Notes: generated by a model not told the origin, from the sequence alone. A stretch of 64,000 nucleotides of DNA from Cyanophora paradoxa (GCA_004431415.1 QPMI01000408.1:1054001-1118000), one strand, 5' to 3'. Counted from the first letter of the stretch, positions 24,333 to 36,395 are shown. Made by a program: numbers and translations.

Positions 24333-25895
24333 ATGCCTGGAGACAGCATTGTCGCCGGCTCCGTTGGTCCGCTTCTTGATCTGGCCGCTCCCTGCCCCGC
24401 GCTGCCTTCGATTCCACCGAATCGCCGCTTACCGCAGCGCCCGGCCGCAGAGATCATGAGCCTCACGGACGGCGCCCAGACGGCGAAGGAGCGGGGCCCC
24501 GGCCCGCCCCCCTCGAAGCTTCCGCCGGCGCTCTACGCAGCCCCGCCGGAACCCGCGGACGCGGACGCCGGCGGCGCTGACCAGGAGACGGCCACGCCCT
24601 CCGACCTGGCGCGGGCCGCGGGGCTGGATCTGGAGCACGCGTACGGAGAGAACGAGCGCGAGAAGCGGCGCGGGGCCGGGGGCGTCCGGAGTGTCCGCGG
24701 GGCCAGGCGGCGGCTCGCCTCGTGGGCGGCCCCCTTTCTGTGCGCCGGGGCCCCGCCCCGCGCTGAGCCCGGCGCCCCCGCCCGGCCCGCCCGGCCCGCC
24801 CCGCTGCGCCCCGCCTCTGACGCGGGTCTACCAGATCGATCCGGACGCTCTTCATCGTCAGCGCCGTCCTCCAGGTCCGCCCCCCCCCTCGCGCCGCGAA
24901 GACGCTGAGCTGTCTAGTGTCTGCCGCCTGGCTCCTCGCGCCGGGCGCCGACGCCGACGCCGGGGCAGGTCATCTCGGCCTGCGGGTTCACGTTCGCCAT
25001 CATGTGGGTCTTCGGCCAGCGGTCCGCCCCGCCCCGCCCCGCCCCGCCCCGCCCCCGCCGCCGCGGCCGCGGCCGACCCGCCTCAGGAACGTGGAGACAA
25101 TGGCGGATAACTTCCTGGGAGAGCTGGAGGTTCTTCCTTTCCCCCGCCCCCCCGCCCCCCCCCCCCCCCCCCCCCCCAACCCACCCCACCCCACCCCCCC
25201 GCCACCCCCCCTCGCAGGAGCGGACGTTCGCGGCGACGAGGACGTACCTCGACACGGCGCGCCTTTGCGCAGAGGCCGTCGCCGACTACGCCGCCACCGT
25301 GAGCCACGGTTTGCTTTTCGAGGGCGGAGAGAAGACGAGGGGCCCGGCAAACACCGAGGGCCCCGGCCCAAGGAGGGGGGTGGCGGGGGGGCGGACCGCA
25401 GGGTGGGGCGGGGGGCGGGGGGTGCCCGCGGCGGACCGGATTGGGCGCCCGGCCCGCGCTCCCCGTCGCCCCGCTCCCCACCGCTGACCTCGCCCTCCCC
25501 CCTCCCCCCCCTTTCCAGGGTAAGGTTTCGCAGAAGAGCTGGCGGGGTACGCTGGAGGCGTTCGCGGGCACCCTCGCCCGCTTCTCCGAGATCGCCGTCA
25601 ACAGCGGTACCCCCCCTCCCCCCCCCCCCGCCGCCCGCCCGCCCGCCCGGCGATACTCCCATAGATAGATAGATCTCCCAAGGGCTTCCATCCAGAGATG
25701 CTAGGCCCAAGGGCATTTGAATCTTAAATCTTCGAGGGATGCTTGGGGATTCATCTATCTGCCGGCCCCGTCTCGTCTCCTACATCTCCTAGAGCAACGC
25801 TGCTGCGTGCGCTGACGCGTGCGTTCCCGCAGTGATGTTCGCTGACGGGACCTACTTTGGGCTCGAGGCGCGCCAGACCCCCCCCCCCCCCCCTC

Positions 25896-25927
<32 letters not shown>

Positions 25928-28900
25928 TGAGCCCCGTCCTCCCCGCAGAAGTGCTACAGGGAAGAGCTGGGGGGGGCGTGCCCCGAGGGCACGCGCTCCA
26001 TGTTCGCGAACAGGACGCACTACATCTACTTCGCCAGCGGCCGCCGCGGCCAGGTCAGATCCGCTAGAATATGCTTCTCGCGCTTCCCGCTCAACATCCG
26101 TGCAGCCCGCGGGGTACCCCCTCATCACGGCGCCGCTCTCGCCGATGGCGACCGCCTGGTACGCACCTCCGCCCCGTATCGCCTTCCGAGCACCGGCGGC
26201 GCCTGTGCACATACCTCCCCCCCCCCCCCCAGGTACAACGCGACTGTGCGGTCGGCGGCAGGTGCCTCCTGGTTCGCTGCGCGCTTCACGCACTCGTCGC
26301 CGGTGCGGCCTCCGCTTGCGATGGCATTTGGGCGAACGAATTAGGCTCGGATCAGCTGGCTGCGCTCGAGAGAAAGGGTCCGATCCCGACTCGAACCCGC
26401 AGACCGAGGCCGCGGACCCCCTGGACGGAGTCGTCGTGAGGCGCGCTCTTTTCGCGCGGGTTCGAATCCGCGCGGGTCCCATTTTCTGAGGCCCGCCGCA
26501 GCTTTGCCGTGGCGTTCCGGCTGGAGGGGAGCATTCAGGAGGAGCTGGCCTCGGTGACGGCGGGGTTGCCCGGTACCCCCCAGGCGTACCCGGGGCCGGC
26601 TACCCCCTTCTGGTACACGGAGGCTGTACCCCCCCAGAGTCCCATCGGGGGCGCAGCCGCGGCGAACATTCGCCTCGGGGCCCTGAGGTTCGCGTACCCC
26701 AAACCCTCACACGCTCTTCTTAGCTTGCCCTATGCCTCGTCGTGTCCTGACACTTCCACTCACGTGGCCCCCGCAGCCGGCAGCTCCAGGAGTTTGTCGC
26801 AATCAAGGGTACCCTCCTCTTCCTCACCACCGCCACCGTGCGCCCGTATCCCCTCCGCGCAGTTCTTTTTTCTTTTCACATACCCCCTCCCCAGGGGCGC
26901 ATGTTCGCCACATCGACGGGGAAGCTCCTCCACGTGATCAACCCCAAGACGGTACCCCCATTCCCTCCTTCCCCCTTCCTCCCCTTCCGGGAGCTCATGC
27001 GTACCCCCCACGCGCTCCTCCTCCTTCGTAATCCGCAGGGTATGGCGATCCTGGCCTCGGAGAGCCCGGACACGCTCACGCGGGACGCGTGGCGGGCGTT
27101 TCCCCCCGCCGATCCCGGCGCTGGCTCCCAGCGCCTCGTAATCGAGTACGGGGGACGCCAGTACTTCGCCGGGTACGGGAACGCTCCAATCTGAGAGGAG
27201 TCTTCGATTCGGCTCACCCTGGGGGGTACAGGCGGGCGCCGCTGCACCTGGACCCGAACCTCGACCTCGTGCTCTACATTGCCGTACCCCGCGACGTCGT
27301 CATGTCCGAGCTCCAGGCGCGCTGACCCGCCCCGCCCCGCGCCCCCGTCTCCTTTCATCCGGGGCTGCGCTGACGTCGGATCGCTCCACAGCACGCGATA
27401 GCCATAGAGCTGGGCGTGAGCGCTGCCTGGCTGGTGGTCTGCATCGCGGTCGCGGTGCTAGTCTCGTGGGGCATCACGCGCCCCATCGACAAGATCCGCG
27501 GTTCCATGCAGATCCTCCTCGAGGCGCGCCCCGCCCCGCGCCGCCCCCTTCGTCTTATCGAATGCCTAGAACCTCGGCTCACCGCGTCCCGTCTTCCATC
27601 CGCCCCATCTGATTTGATCTGATCTGATTTAACTGCAGACGATGACCTCTGTCTACGCGGATATGCGTACCCACGTCGACTCGCGGGCGCCGCCGGCGTC
27701 GGCGCCGATGTCGCCCACGGAGCGCGGCCCAGCGACGGGCCTCACGAACGCCGACGAGTTCCCGGGCTCCTTCGTCTCCTCCCCGCACCATTCCAGCAAC
27801 GTGCGTACCCCCTGATCGAGCTCCGTGCCGCCCTGATCATGACCTTCTTTCCCGTACCCCCTACAGGTGCGGCTGCGGGAGCTGACGGCGTTCGACGACC
27901 TCGTGGCCGATATGCACTCCCGCTTCGTATCCTTCCAGGAGGTGCCGTGCCCCAATTCCATCCGACCCGATCCGATCCGATCGGATCTGATCCGATCTGG
28001 CTTGTCCCCCCCCCCCCCCCCCAGGTGGTGTCGACGGAGGCGAAGGCGAAGATCGAGATGGAGGTCCGCTCGGAGGAGACCAAGAAGGCCCGCCCCGCCC
28101 CCGCCCCCGCCCCTCGCTCCTCAACGCGCCCGCCCCCTCCGCAGTTCCTCGCCACTGTCTCCCACGTCCGCCTTGCCCCTCCTCCGCCCACTGCTCTCTC
28201 ATACCCTCGATCCCTGACGCCCCGCCGGCCCCGCAGGAGATGCGCACGCCCCTCAACGGCATGCTCGGTGCCGCCCGCCCCGCCCCGCCCCGCGCCCCCC
28301 GCCGGGGCCCGGCCTGAAGGGGGGTACAGGCATGCTGGACCTGGCGCGCGAGTGCGAGCTGCCCGCCGAGGCCGCCGAGTACATCGAAGCGGTACCCCCC
28401 TCCCCCCGTGCTCCGCCCCGTATCCCCTGATTCGTTCTCTCAAGGCCTCCCTCTCTGGGGATCACCTCCTCGCGTGCGGCCGACCCCCGTACCCCCCTCG
28501 CCCTCCTTCCCCCCGACGCCGTACCCCAGGCTGGTGAACGACATTCTGGACCTGCAGAAGATGGAGGCCGGGCTCATCGAGCTCGCCGTGCGCCCGTACC
28601 CCCCCTCCGCCACCCCCCCCCCTCACGGGGAGGCAGAGCGCGCCGGTGGACGTGCGGTCGGCGGTGGTGAACGCCGTGCGTATCGTCAAGCGCAAGGCCG
28701 ACGAGAAGGTACGTACGGGGCCCCGGGCCCTGGGGGGCGGGGGCAAGCGCGGGGCCGAGTCCCGTACCCCGCAGGGCCTCACGGTCTCGATGGACGTGGC
28801 GGACCACGTACCCGTCCTCGTCTCCTCCGACCCCGACAGGCTGCGCCGTGCGTACCCCCCCCCCCCCGCTCGCGCCCCGCGTCGCCCCTACCCCTCTTGG

Positions 28901-31900
28901 GCTGATCCTCCGCCCCGCCGCAGAGATTCTCCTCAACCTGGTACCCCCTGCGCCCCCTGCCCCTCCCCCCCAAACAAACCAACCGTACTTCGCAGCTGTC
29001 GAACGCGGTGAAGTACACCGTCCACGGCTCCGTCGAGGTGCCATCTCGTTAGAGAACGATATGCCTCTTGTCTCGGCCTGACCGCCCCTCTCGCACCAGG
29101 TCCGGGTATCCATCCCCGAGCGGCCCGTCGTGCCGATCCGGGAGGCTCCTGGGAGCCCCGGCGGCCGCTCCGGGCGCATCGTCCTGCGCTTCGAGGTGCG
29201 CAGGAGCTGCAGCCAAAGGCTGATATATATAAAAGCTTGAACATCTTAAGGTGCTTAAAGGTCAACGTCAAGGGTTCGGGCCAAAGGCTGTTAACCGCAG
29301 ACCCGGTGATACTAAGAGCTTGAGGGTTTTAAGGCGCTAAGGTGTTAAGGGTTCGGGCACTTTAAAAGAAATGCGCAAGGTTTCGCCCTGTACCGGGCTC
29401 TCCCAGCCGAATACTTCGCGTTGCTCACGTTGGCTTAATTCCTCACGTTGCTATCCCCGTTGCCCTCCGTTTATAAAGCTCGCCTCGATTGCGCCCTCCC
29501 CTCACGTTGACGCTCGTCGCTTTTTTCAGATCATCGACACGGGTCCCGGCATCGCCAAAGAGCACCAGGTACCCACTTCACGCTCGCTCGTATCGAATCG
29601 ACGCCGCCGTTCGGCCTGACCCGTTCGGCCTCTCTATAAATAGATACAGCTATTCCAGCGCTTCTACCGGGTTCAGCACGTCTCGAGGTCCCAGAACGAC
29701 CCGGGGGGTACCGGCCTCGGTCCGCGACGACCCCGTACCCCCGCCCTGGAGTCTCCGCGGCGGGGCGCCTGAGGCGGGCGGCTGGGGCAGGGCTGGCGAT
29801 CAGCCGCGAGATCGTGGAGAAGGCGGGCGGGCGCATCGGCTGCCTCTCCAACGCCGGCGAGGGCTGGCGCGCCCCTTTTCCCTCCTTGGTCTCCTAGCCC
29901 GGGCGCTGATCGCACGACCGCCCCCTCAGCACGTTCTGGTTCGAGCTGCCGTGCCGGTACGAGCGGGCTCCGACACGAACCAACAGCGTCCTCATCGAGG
30001 GACAGGCGCGTAGATCTAGAACGAAGGAGGGAGGCGGGGGGGTGGGGGGGGTACGGTCCGTGCCGTCTCTGACCTCTTCGTTCGCAGGGCGCTCTACACT
30101 CCGCAGACGGGGCGCTGAGGACGAGGTACCCCCGCCCCCTCCTGCGCCTTCGCGGTACCCTTCAAACCCCCGCCGCAGCATAATTCACCATCGCCAGTCG
30201 TCGTTCCCCTCCGACGGCTCGCAACTCGTGCGGCCCTCCTCCACTTCGCTTTTTTTCCAGCCCCGCGCCCCTCACTTCCCCGTTTTGGTTTTTGAAGGAC
30301 GAGTCGGGTGCGGCTGGAGAGACGACGGAGCGGCCGTCCGTCTGCGGCTCGACGGCCCCGCCGCTGGGCTGCAGCCTTCCACCCATGGACATCCTCGTCG
30401 CCGAGGGTCCGCCCCCCCGCCCGCCCGGCTCGTCGGCTCGCTTGCTTGCCGGGCGCTGACGGCCGGCCGCGGCCTGCGCCGCCCGCGCCGCCCGCGGCCG
30501 CAGACAACGCGATGAGCGCGCGGGTGGTGACGTCGATGCTCAAGAAGGAGGGGCACCGCGTCACCCTCGTCCAGAACGGCGCCGAGGCCCGGCCCCCCGC
30601 CCCGCCCCGCCCGCCCCGCGCGGCCCCTCTCAGGGCCCCCGCAGGCGGTGCAGCGGTTCGCGGAGGCGACGGCGGGGGCCGCGCCCGGCGCCGCCGCGTA
30701 CGGCATCGTCTTCATGGACGTGCGCCCCTACCCCCCCCCCACCCCATCTCTCCCTCGCTGACAACCCTCTACCCCCGCAGTGCCTCATGCCCGTCATGTC
30801 CGCCCCGCCGCCCCGCCCGCCCTCGCGGTCCCCGCCCGCCTCTCTCATCCCCCCCTTTCTTTCAGGGACGGGTACGAGGCGACGGGGGCGATCCGCGCGC
30901 TGGAGGCCGAGCGCCGCCTCGCGCGCCACTTCGTCGTCGCCCTCACCGTACCCCTCCCCGCCCCCGCCCCCGCCCCCACCCCCACCGACCTAACCCCGAG
31001 TACAGGCCAAGGCGTCCTCGGAGGACGAGCAGGAGTGCCTGCGGGCCGGCATGGCACGCCGCCGCGCCCCTGTACCCCCAGACCCGAACTTACCTCTGCT
31101 CCCCCCCCCTGCACAGGACCGGTACCTGCCGAAGCCCGTCCGGCGCGCCACGCTCGCCGCCATGGTACGCCGTACCCCGTCCGTTTCTCTTTCTGTACCC
31201 CTCTTAACTTCTCCCCTTCTTTAATTTTGCAGCTGGAGGAGAGGGCGGCAATGCTGCAGGGGGCTACCGCCGCCGATCGCCGCGCGTTCAGGCGACCCTT
31301 CTTCGAGCCGGTCGAGACCATCGTCGAGGCTCGTTCTCCGTACCCTCGTCCGCCCCTTCCCTTCAGCTAACCAACCGGTACCCCCCTTCAGGCGGACTTT
31401 CCGCCCTCGGGCGCGGCGTCGCGCCGCGGGTCGCTCGCCCTCGCCCCCGTCGAGCGCCGCGGCTCCGCAGTCGCGACCGATCGCGAGCGCCGCGGGTCGG
31501 AGCTGGGGGCAGAGGCCTCGGCGGCGGCGGCGGTGCCCGGGAGCTTGGCCGCCGCCGCCCCTGGGGAAGAGGCGGCGCCGGCCCCGGGGCCGGCATGGGT
31601 GCCGGCGCCTCTGCAGCTGCTGTCCGAGGCGCGGCTGGAGGGGGACGGGGAGAGGCGGGAAGGACCCGCGGCCCCCGCCGACCCGGCTCCGCCCGCCGCC
31701 GCCGATCGCCTGGCGACCCCGCCGACCCCTGCGCCCGGCCGCCCCCAGTCGTTCCCAAAATCACGTACCCGCTCCTTCGGCGCCCGCCCCGCCGGCTCGC
31801 CCCGCTCCTCCGAGGCGCTCGCGCACCACCACGTACCCCCCGCGGTCGCGGCCGCGGCCGCGGCCGACGGCGCGTCCCTGGGGGGTACCGGGTCCACGCC

Positions 31901-32886
31901 GGCTTCCCCGGGCGGCTGCGCGGCCCTCGCCCACTTCGCCTCCGATTCAATGCGGCGCGCGTCGCACGCCAACCCGCTCGACCTCCTCGTCGTCGACGAC
32001 GTCGAGGTACACGTACCCCCCTTTCCTCTTTTTTGAACGCCGTACCCCTCCGAACGCCGTACCCCCCGCCGCTCAGATGAACCGGCGCGTGCTCGTCGCT
32101 CTGCTATCGAAGGAGGGGCACCGGGTCGAGGTCGCGTGCGACGGACAGGTACGCACCCCGCGTCCGGAGGTACGCGTAACCACCGACGGAAACCTGTACC
32201 CCCGCAGGAGGCGGTCGACATCTTCGAGCGGCGGGCGCGGGAGGCGCTGGCGGCCGAACGCGAGGGCAACGCCCCTCCCGACAGGGAGCCCCGCCCCGTC
32301 TTCGACTGCGTCTTCATGTGCGCCGCCGTACCCCTCTCGACCTTCTTCCCCATCTACCGCTGACGCCGCGCCCAGGGACATCTCGATGCCGGTCATGGAC
32401 GGGTGCGCCCCGCGCGCGCGTGCCGCGGCCGGCGCGTGCCCGCCGCGGGCTCGAGCGCGGGCGCCGCAGGTACGCGGCGACGCGGCGGATCCGGCACCTC
32501 GAGAAGAGCCTCGCGCTGCCCGTCCCGACGCCCGTCGTCGCCTGCACCGCCCTCAGCTCCTCCGACGGTGCCGCCCCCCCCCCCCCGCCCCCCCGCCGCC
32601 GCCCCAGCCGACCCGGCCCCTCTCAGACCGCGAGCACATGACCGAGGCCGGCATGGACGACCTGGTTCGCGCCGCTCGCGCACGGCCGCTCTTCCCTTGG
32701 CCTCGGGCCGACGGCCGCGCCCCTCCCGCGCAGGTGGTCAAGCCCGTCGGGCGGGCGAAGATCTTCGGCGCCCTCGCCAAGTGGGCCAAGCGCGGGGGGT
32801 ACGCGAACCCGTACGAGGGCTCCCGCCGCGGGGGCCACCCCGCCCCCCTCGCGGAGCGGCCCCTCTCGTCCGGGGACGAGTCCTGA
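24333..32886 (+). CDS. Hybrid sensor histidine kinase, right copy (sensor-TM-HAMP-HisKA-HATPase-REC-REC)
   Basis: Same architecture as the left copy. The start at 24333 (MPGDSIVAGSV) is chosen because both copies share it and its splice to 24451. TM1 comes from exons 24835-24874 and 24969-25021 (IRTLFIVSAVLQ joined to VISACGFTFAIMW). An extracellular sensor of about 470 residues covers 25087-27316 and resembles a Cache-like ligand domain only in position. TM2 and HAMP are at 27392-27523 and the signalling helix at 27867-28087. The phospho-acceptor His closes a 21-nt microexon, 28145-28165 (FLATVSH), joined to EMRTPLNGML at 28237-28267. The N-box is at 28924-29037, G1 at 29530-29568 and G2 near 29811-29870. 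REC1 spans about 30380-31250, with Asp near 30717 and Lys in YLPKPVRR. A Ser/Ala/Pro linker follows. REC2 spans about 31976-32800 (LLVVDDVE, VFMD, VVKPVGRAK). Introns after 25867, 27316, 27523, 28087 and 30005 start with GC. It appears intact. Confidence 0.92.
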
Positions 32887-33109
32887 AGCGGACGCCCCAG
32901 ACGAGTCTTGAAGCGGACGCCCCTGATCCTTGTGGTGCTTCGAGTTTCATCATTAATATTAGTATTGTACTACTACGGTATATATATACGTAGCTAGTTA
33001 TTATATCCTCTCATTATTGTGCTAGTTATTCTGTTTTTGGTGATTTCAAGTTTGCCGGCCGGCCGCAGTCTCTAGACACCAGTTTGGAGATTCCCTTATT
33101 ATTGTTTAT
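24694..33109 (+). repeat. Right arm of the 18.7-kb inverted repeat
   Basis: Reverse-complement partner of 14376-22797. The inner limit of strong similarity is at 24694, within the exon encoding RRRLASWAAPF just before TM1. The outer limit is 33109, in AT-rich non-coding DNA ending TTATTATTGTTTAT. A third partial kinase copy starts within two bases of this outer end. Confidence 0.93.
25897..25925 (+). repeat. 29-nt C run in an intron of the right kinase
   Basis: An uninterrupted C tract on the sense strand, between the GC donor at 25868 and the acceptor at 25948. It may serve as an extended polypyrimidine tract. Confidence 0.85.
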
Positions 33110-33110
33110 C

Positions 33111-33191
33111 GCACGAGGGCTCCCGCCGCGGGCCCTTCGCACTCGTCGAGCGCGCCGTCTCCTCCTCCGGCGCCTCGGGCGACGAGAACTA
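33111..33191 (+). pseudogene. Orphan C-terminal tail of a third kinase copy
   Basis: The frame from 33112 reads HEGSRRGPFALVERAVSSSG, then ASGDEN and a stop. This is clearly related to the end of both complete kinases (YEGSRRGGHPAPLAERPLSS, then GDES and a stop). It has no upstream kinase sequence: it starts exactly where the inverted-repeat arm ends. It is best read as the truncated end of another paralogue left at a rearrangement breakpoint. Confidence 0.82.
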
Positions 33192-34189
33192 GCCTTTTAT
33201 TGGCGCCTCCCGGACGCGAAGTTTTTCTTCTAGCTAGCGCTATAGCTAGCTGGCTATAGATAGCGCAAGCTGGAGTCTGCAACACTAGAAATGTAATTAA
33301 AATCGGCGTTCGTACGTTATATAAATAATCGTGGGTAGCTATCGACTTGCTCATCATATATTTTGCGATACATGTACATAATTATATGCTTATCATATTG
33401 ATTAATTCTAGTATATATTGCAATACCTAAGCTTTCCCTCTAGCTCGTCGTGTACGCATTTTTTTTCGTTTGCGGATGATCATGATTTCTTTGCGTGCTT
33501 CTTTTTAATTTTGGCGTAGAAGGAAGAAGTAGATGCCAGATGTAGAAGGAAGTAGATGTAGATGTCTGGTCCGAATCATAGGAGGAAGTAGATGCCAGAA
33601 TAAAAATTCATATGCATGTGTATACGTACGAATCGCTTAAGGTTCTCCCAGAGTCCCAGACTCCCAGAAGGTTTTCTTAGAGTCCCACTCACTACGTATA
33701 CGTTGCAGTCCCACTTTAGCTTCTTTGAATGAGTGTTCGTCGCATAAAAGACAGAGAAGCACGCAGGGTTTCGCAGTCTCGATCACTGAGTTCTTTTGCG
33801 TTGTCTTGCAGCGTCGGCACGCGAGACATGTGTGTGCACGTGGCATATGCATATGCATACAAGCACATATATATCGATCGAGCCTCGGAGGGGTTCCCCT
33901 GGCCGTGACGGTGACGCTTGAATAAAGCGGTTATACATATAGTAATTATCCGAGTCCGAGTTTTCGAGCTCTCCCCCAATTGCATTTGTGGTCCCTCATC
34001 TATATGTGAAGCTGCTGCAGCTGATATTCGATGTGATGTGACACTCGGAACTTCGGAAATCTTTATCGATTATTAAATAAGGACATCCTCTAAAAAAGGT
34101 GGCCTACCTATAGGAAGTCCAGGATCCAAGTCTACTCCGATCCCGAGAAATCAATCTCGGAAATCATCTGCGGCACCTTCAACCATCAG
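33192..34189. other. Intergenic, AT-rich
   Basis: Contains overlapping GCTATAGCTAGC-type palindromes (33230-33265). A purine-rich segment with recurring GAAGTAGATGCCAGA-like phrases (about 33518-33602) and the repeated phrase TCCCAGAGTCCCAGACTCCC near 33645 are also present. No coding segment recognised. Confidence 0.5.
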
Positions 34190-36395
34190 TCACGTTACCC
34201 CTGGAGAGGAAGGGGGGTCCGAGTTCGAATTCGAACGCACGGGGTCGAGCGCGCTGTCGGCGAGGAGGTCGGCATCGACGGCCTCCAGCTCGTACTCGTA
34301 CTCGGCCTGCGCACGCGAGTCCGTGTCAACGTTTCTCGCCGCCTCAGAGTCTGTTGCATAATATCCAATAGATATTAATATTACCTCCTGAGTCTCATCG
34401 GCGACCTGGATCTCGTCGTCCAGCGCCTTCGTAAACGCAACGCACGACGCATTGGTGAGGCTGTTCTTGAAGCTGAGGCCGGAGCTCGAGCTCATGCACG
34501 CGCTGCGAATGCGAGGTAAGAAAGGAGAATGCAATCTGGAAACTTCAATATTACTCTGGATGTAGCGAATCAATCAAAGATGACTGCGTGCACGTGCACG
34601 TGCTCACTTTCTGTGGTAGGTCCCAGTCAATGCAGTGGTGCAGCTGCGGTGGGCCGTCATGATCACGATCAGCGTCAATGTTCAACGTTTCGGATGATGA
34701 CACTGCAGGTAATTGCTGCAAGCATCGATCATCTGTATCGCTACGATCGCGGGCGCTCACGACTTGTCCGAGTAGCACGTGCCGCAATTCGCGGTGTTGT
34801 TGACAGTCGTGCCGTCGGCCTCCTTCACGTACGAGCAGCCCTCCACGCCGTAAGTGAAGCTCGAATTCGCTCCTCCAGGGGACACGCTTGATCCTGCGGC
34901 CATCGACGTCGACGTCGTTGTAGTCGTCGTCGTGGTCTGCTTCTGGTTTGTGCAGGACCTGGCGCAGAGAAGGGATCGAGTCATATAAACGTTGTAGACG
35001 TCGACATGTACAACGCGTGGCCATGCATGGGGCACGCACTGCCCGGTGCTGTCGGTGAATGTTCCGAGGTTGCTACCCTGTGCCGACGGTCACGTGCGAG
35101 GCTCTCGATTTTGGAAGTGATACATGGAAGCATATGTTCGACCCGCGCACGGTCGCATCGAATCCTGAGTAGCAAGTGATGATAGGCGCGTTGTTCGTCT
35201 GGTTCGTGGTCGTGTACGTCGACATGTTTGACGTCTGGAAAACGGCCGACTTCCCCCCAAGATTCCAGCAATCGCTGCGTGGCAATATATTTTAAATCAC
35301 TTCTCAAGGGCCTCCGATGCTCATGATCATGATCAAGATCAGTCAGTTCGCGATCGTGCGCAGATAATGGTCGCGCACGCGGTGGCCGAGACGGTGCCAA
35401 GGTTGGTCCCGACACCATTGTAGTCGGAGTAGCACGGGCCCTGATCATGAGAGACGCACGTGTCAGCTGCAGCACTAGCGTAAAAATGAATCGAAAGTGG
35501 CGGCATCGATTCGCTGAAACTTTCAGCGAACTGCTCCAAAGGCAGGCGTAAGGCAACCGCATGCTTGCCTTCGAGAACAGGTTTATGCAGCTTGAGCTGT
35601 TGTAGACCCCCGTCGAGGTGTTGAAAATTTGGGACGAATAGGAAAACGTGTTCGGATCCGCCGTGCAGGTCCTGTGCACGAACAAATTTAATTCGAAAGC
35701 GATCATGGTACCAGAGACGGGCCGCGATGCTGCCCAAGTTGAGCAAATTAAACGCACGAGTTGAGGACGGCATCTGTGCCGGGCGACGTGGCGAGCTTGC
35801 CGTTCCAGGCCTTGGACACGTCGGTGTTCGAACACCTGAAGACAACATAATCAAACAAAGTTATCGGTACGCCAGCCTTGTGTTCTCAGAGTCTGCGAGC
35901 GCTGGCGCGTTTCACCCGTAATAATCATAGCAAGTGTACAGAGTCTTGTTGTAGTAATTGGTCGAGGTGGACGAGGTCCCCGATGTGTATGTAAATGTCT
36001 TAATCTCCTTGAGCGTTTCGCCTGATCATGACCGTACGTATACGCGTCGAACGTTGACAGTCAAACGCTTCACTGATTCAGGCTTCAATTCCTCGAACTT
36101 AAAGCTTACCGCCCAGCCCGCCGTTCGCGGTAGTCCCGAAGCACTTGCTGCGGTGCAACTCGAAGTCATGCATGTATATATTTGGTGTCATGATGCCGAC
36201 TCGGCGACCGGAGCAGATCTAGAGTTCACGGGAGTGCACGTGACGGCATCGGCCTGGACGGTCTCGGTGAGGGATCCCAGCGAGCTCCAGCTTCCCGACA
36301 CCGGCGTCCACACGCCAGACACGATCTTGGTGTTTCCATCGAAGCATTCGTACGTTGCGGTGACGGTGGTCATCGTTTCAACTGTAAAGGTTTGA
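34190..36395 (-). CDS. Thr/Asn/Cys-rich protein, probably extracellular (5' end uncertain)
   Basis: Not a family I recognise. Short minus-strand exons share a style: N-glycosylation sites, Thr/Ser runs and spaced cysteines. Examples are TATYECFDGNTKIVSGVW (near 36350), YYNKTLYTCYDYYG (about 35950), CSNTDVSKAWNGKLATSP (about 35800), TCTADPNTFSYSSQIFNTST (about 35640) and GPCYSDYNGVGTNLGTVSAT (about 35420). DCWNLGGKSAVFQ followed by ITCYSGFDATVRGSN lies at 35160-35280. An exon near 34760-34950 has a (Thr)8 run and CSYVKEADGTTVNNTANC. The last exons contain LTNASCVAFTKALDDE and an acidic end with a stop at 34190. The repeated pairing of CYS/CYD with a Gly-rich loop suggests small disulfide-bonded modules. 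No signal peptide was located because the first exon is unclear. Exon borders are approximate. Confidence 0.5.

Noticed and set aside
26391-26475. tRNA-like B-box sequences (GGGTTCGAATCC) in an intron of the right kinase, and similar ones near 20970 in the left copy
   Set aside because: A T-arm-like stem and a 6-bp terminal stem can be drawn, but the anticodon and T stems would overlap, there is no D arm, and the segment is too short for a tRNA.
14376-33109. Assembly artefact joining two alleles as the explanation for the inverted repeat
   Set aside because: Not fully excluded, but the arms differ in N-termini, linkers, intron lengths and repeat content far more than alleles normally would, and a third diverged tail lies at the junction.
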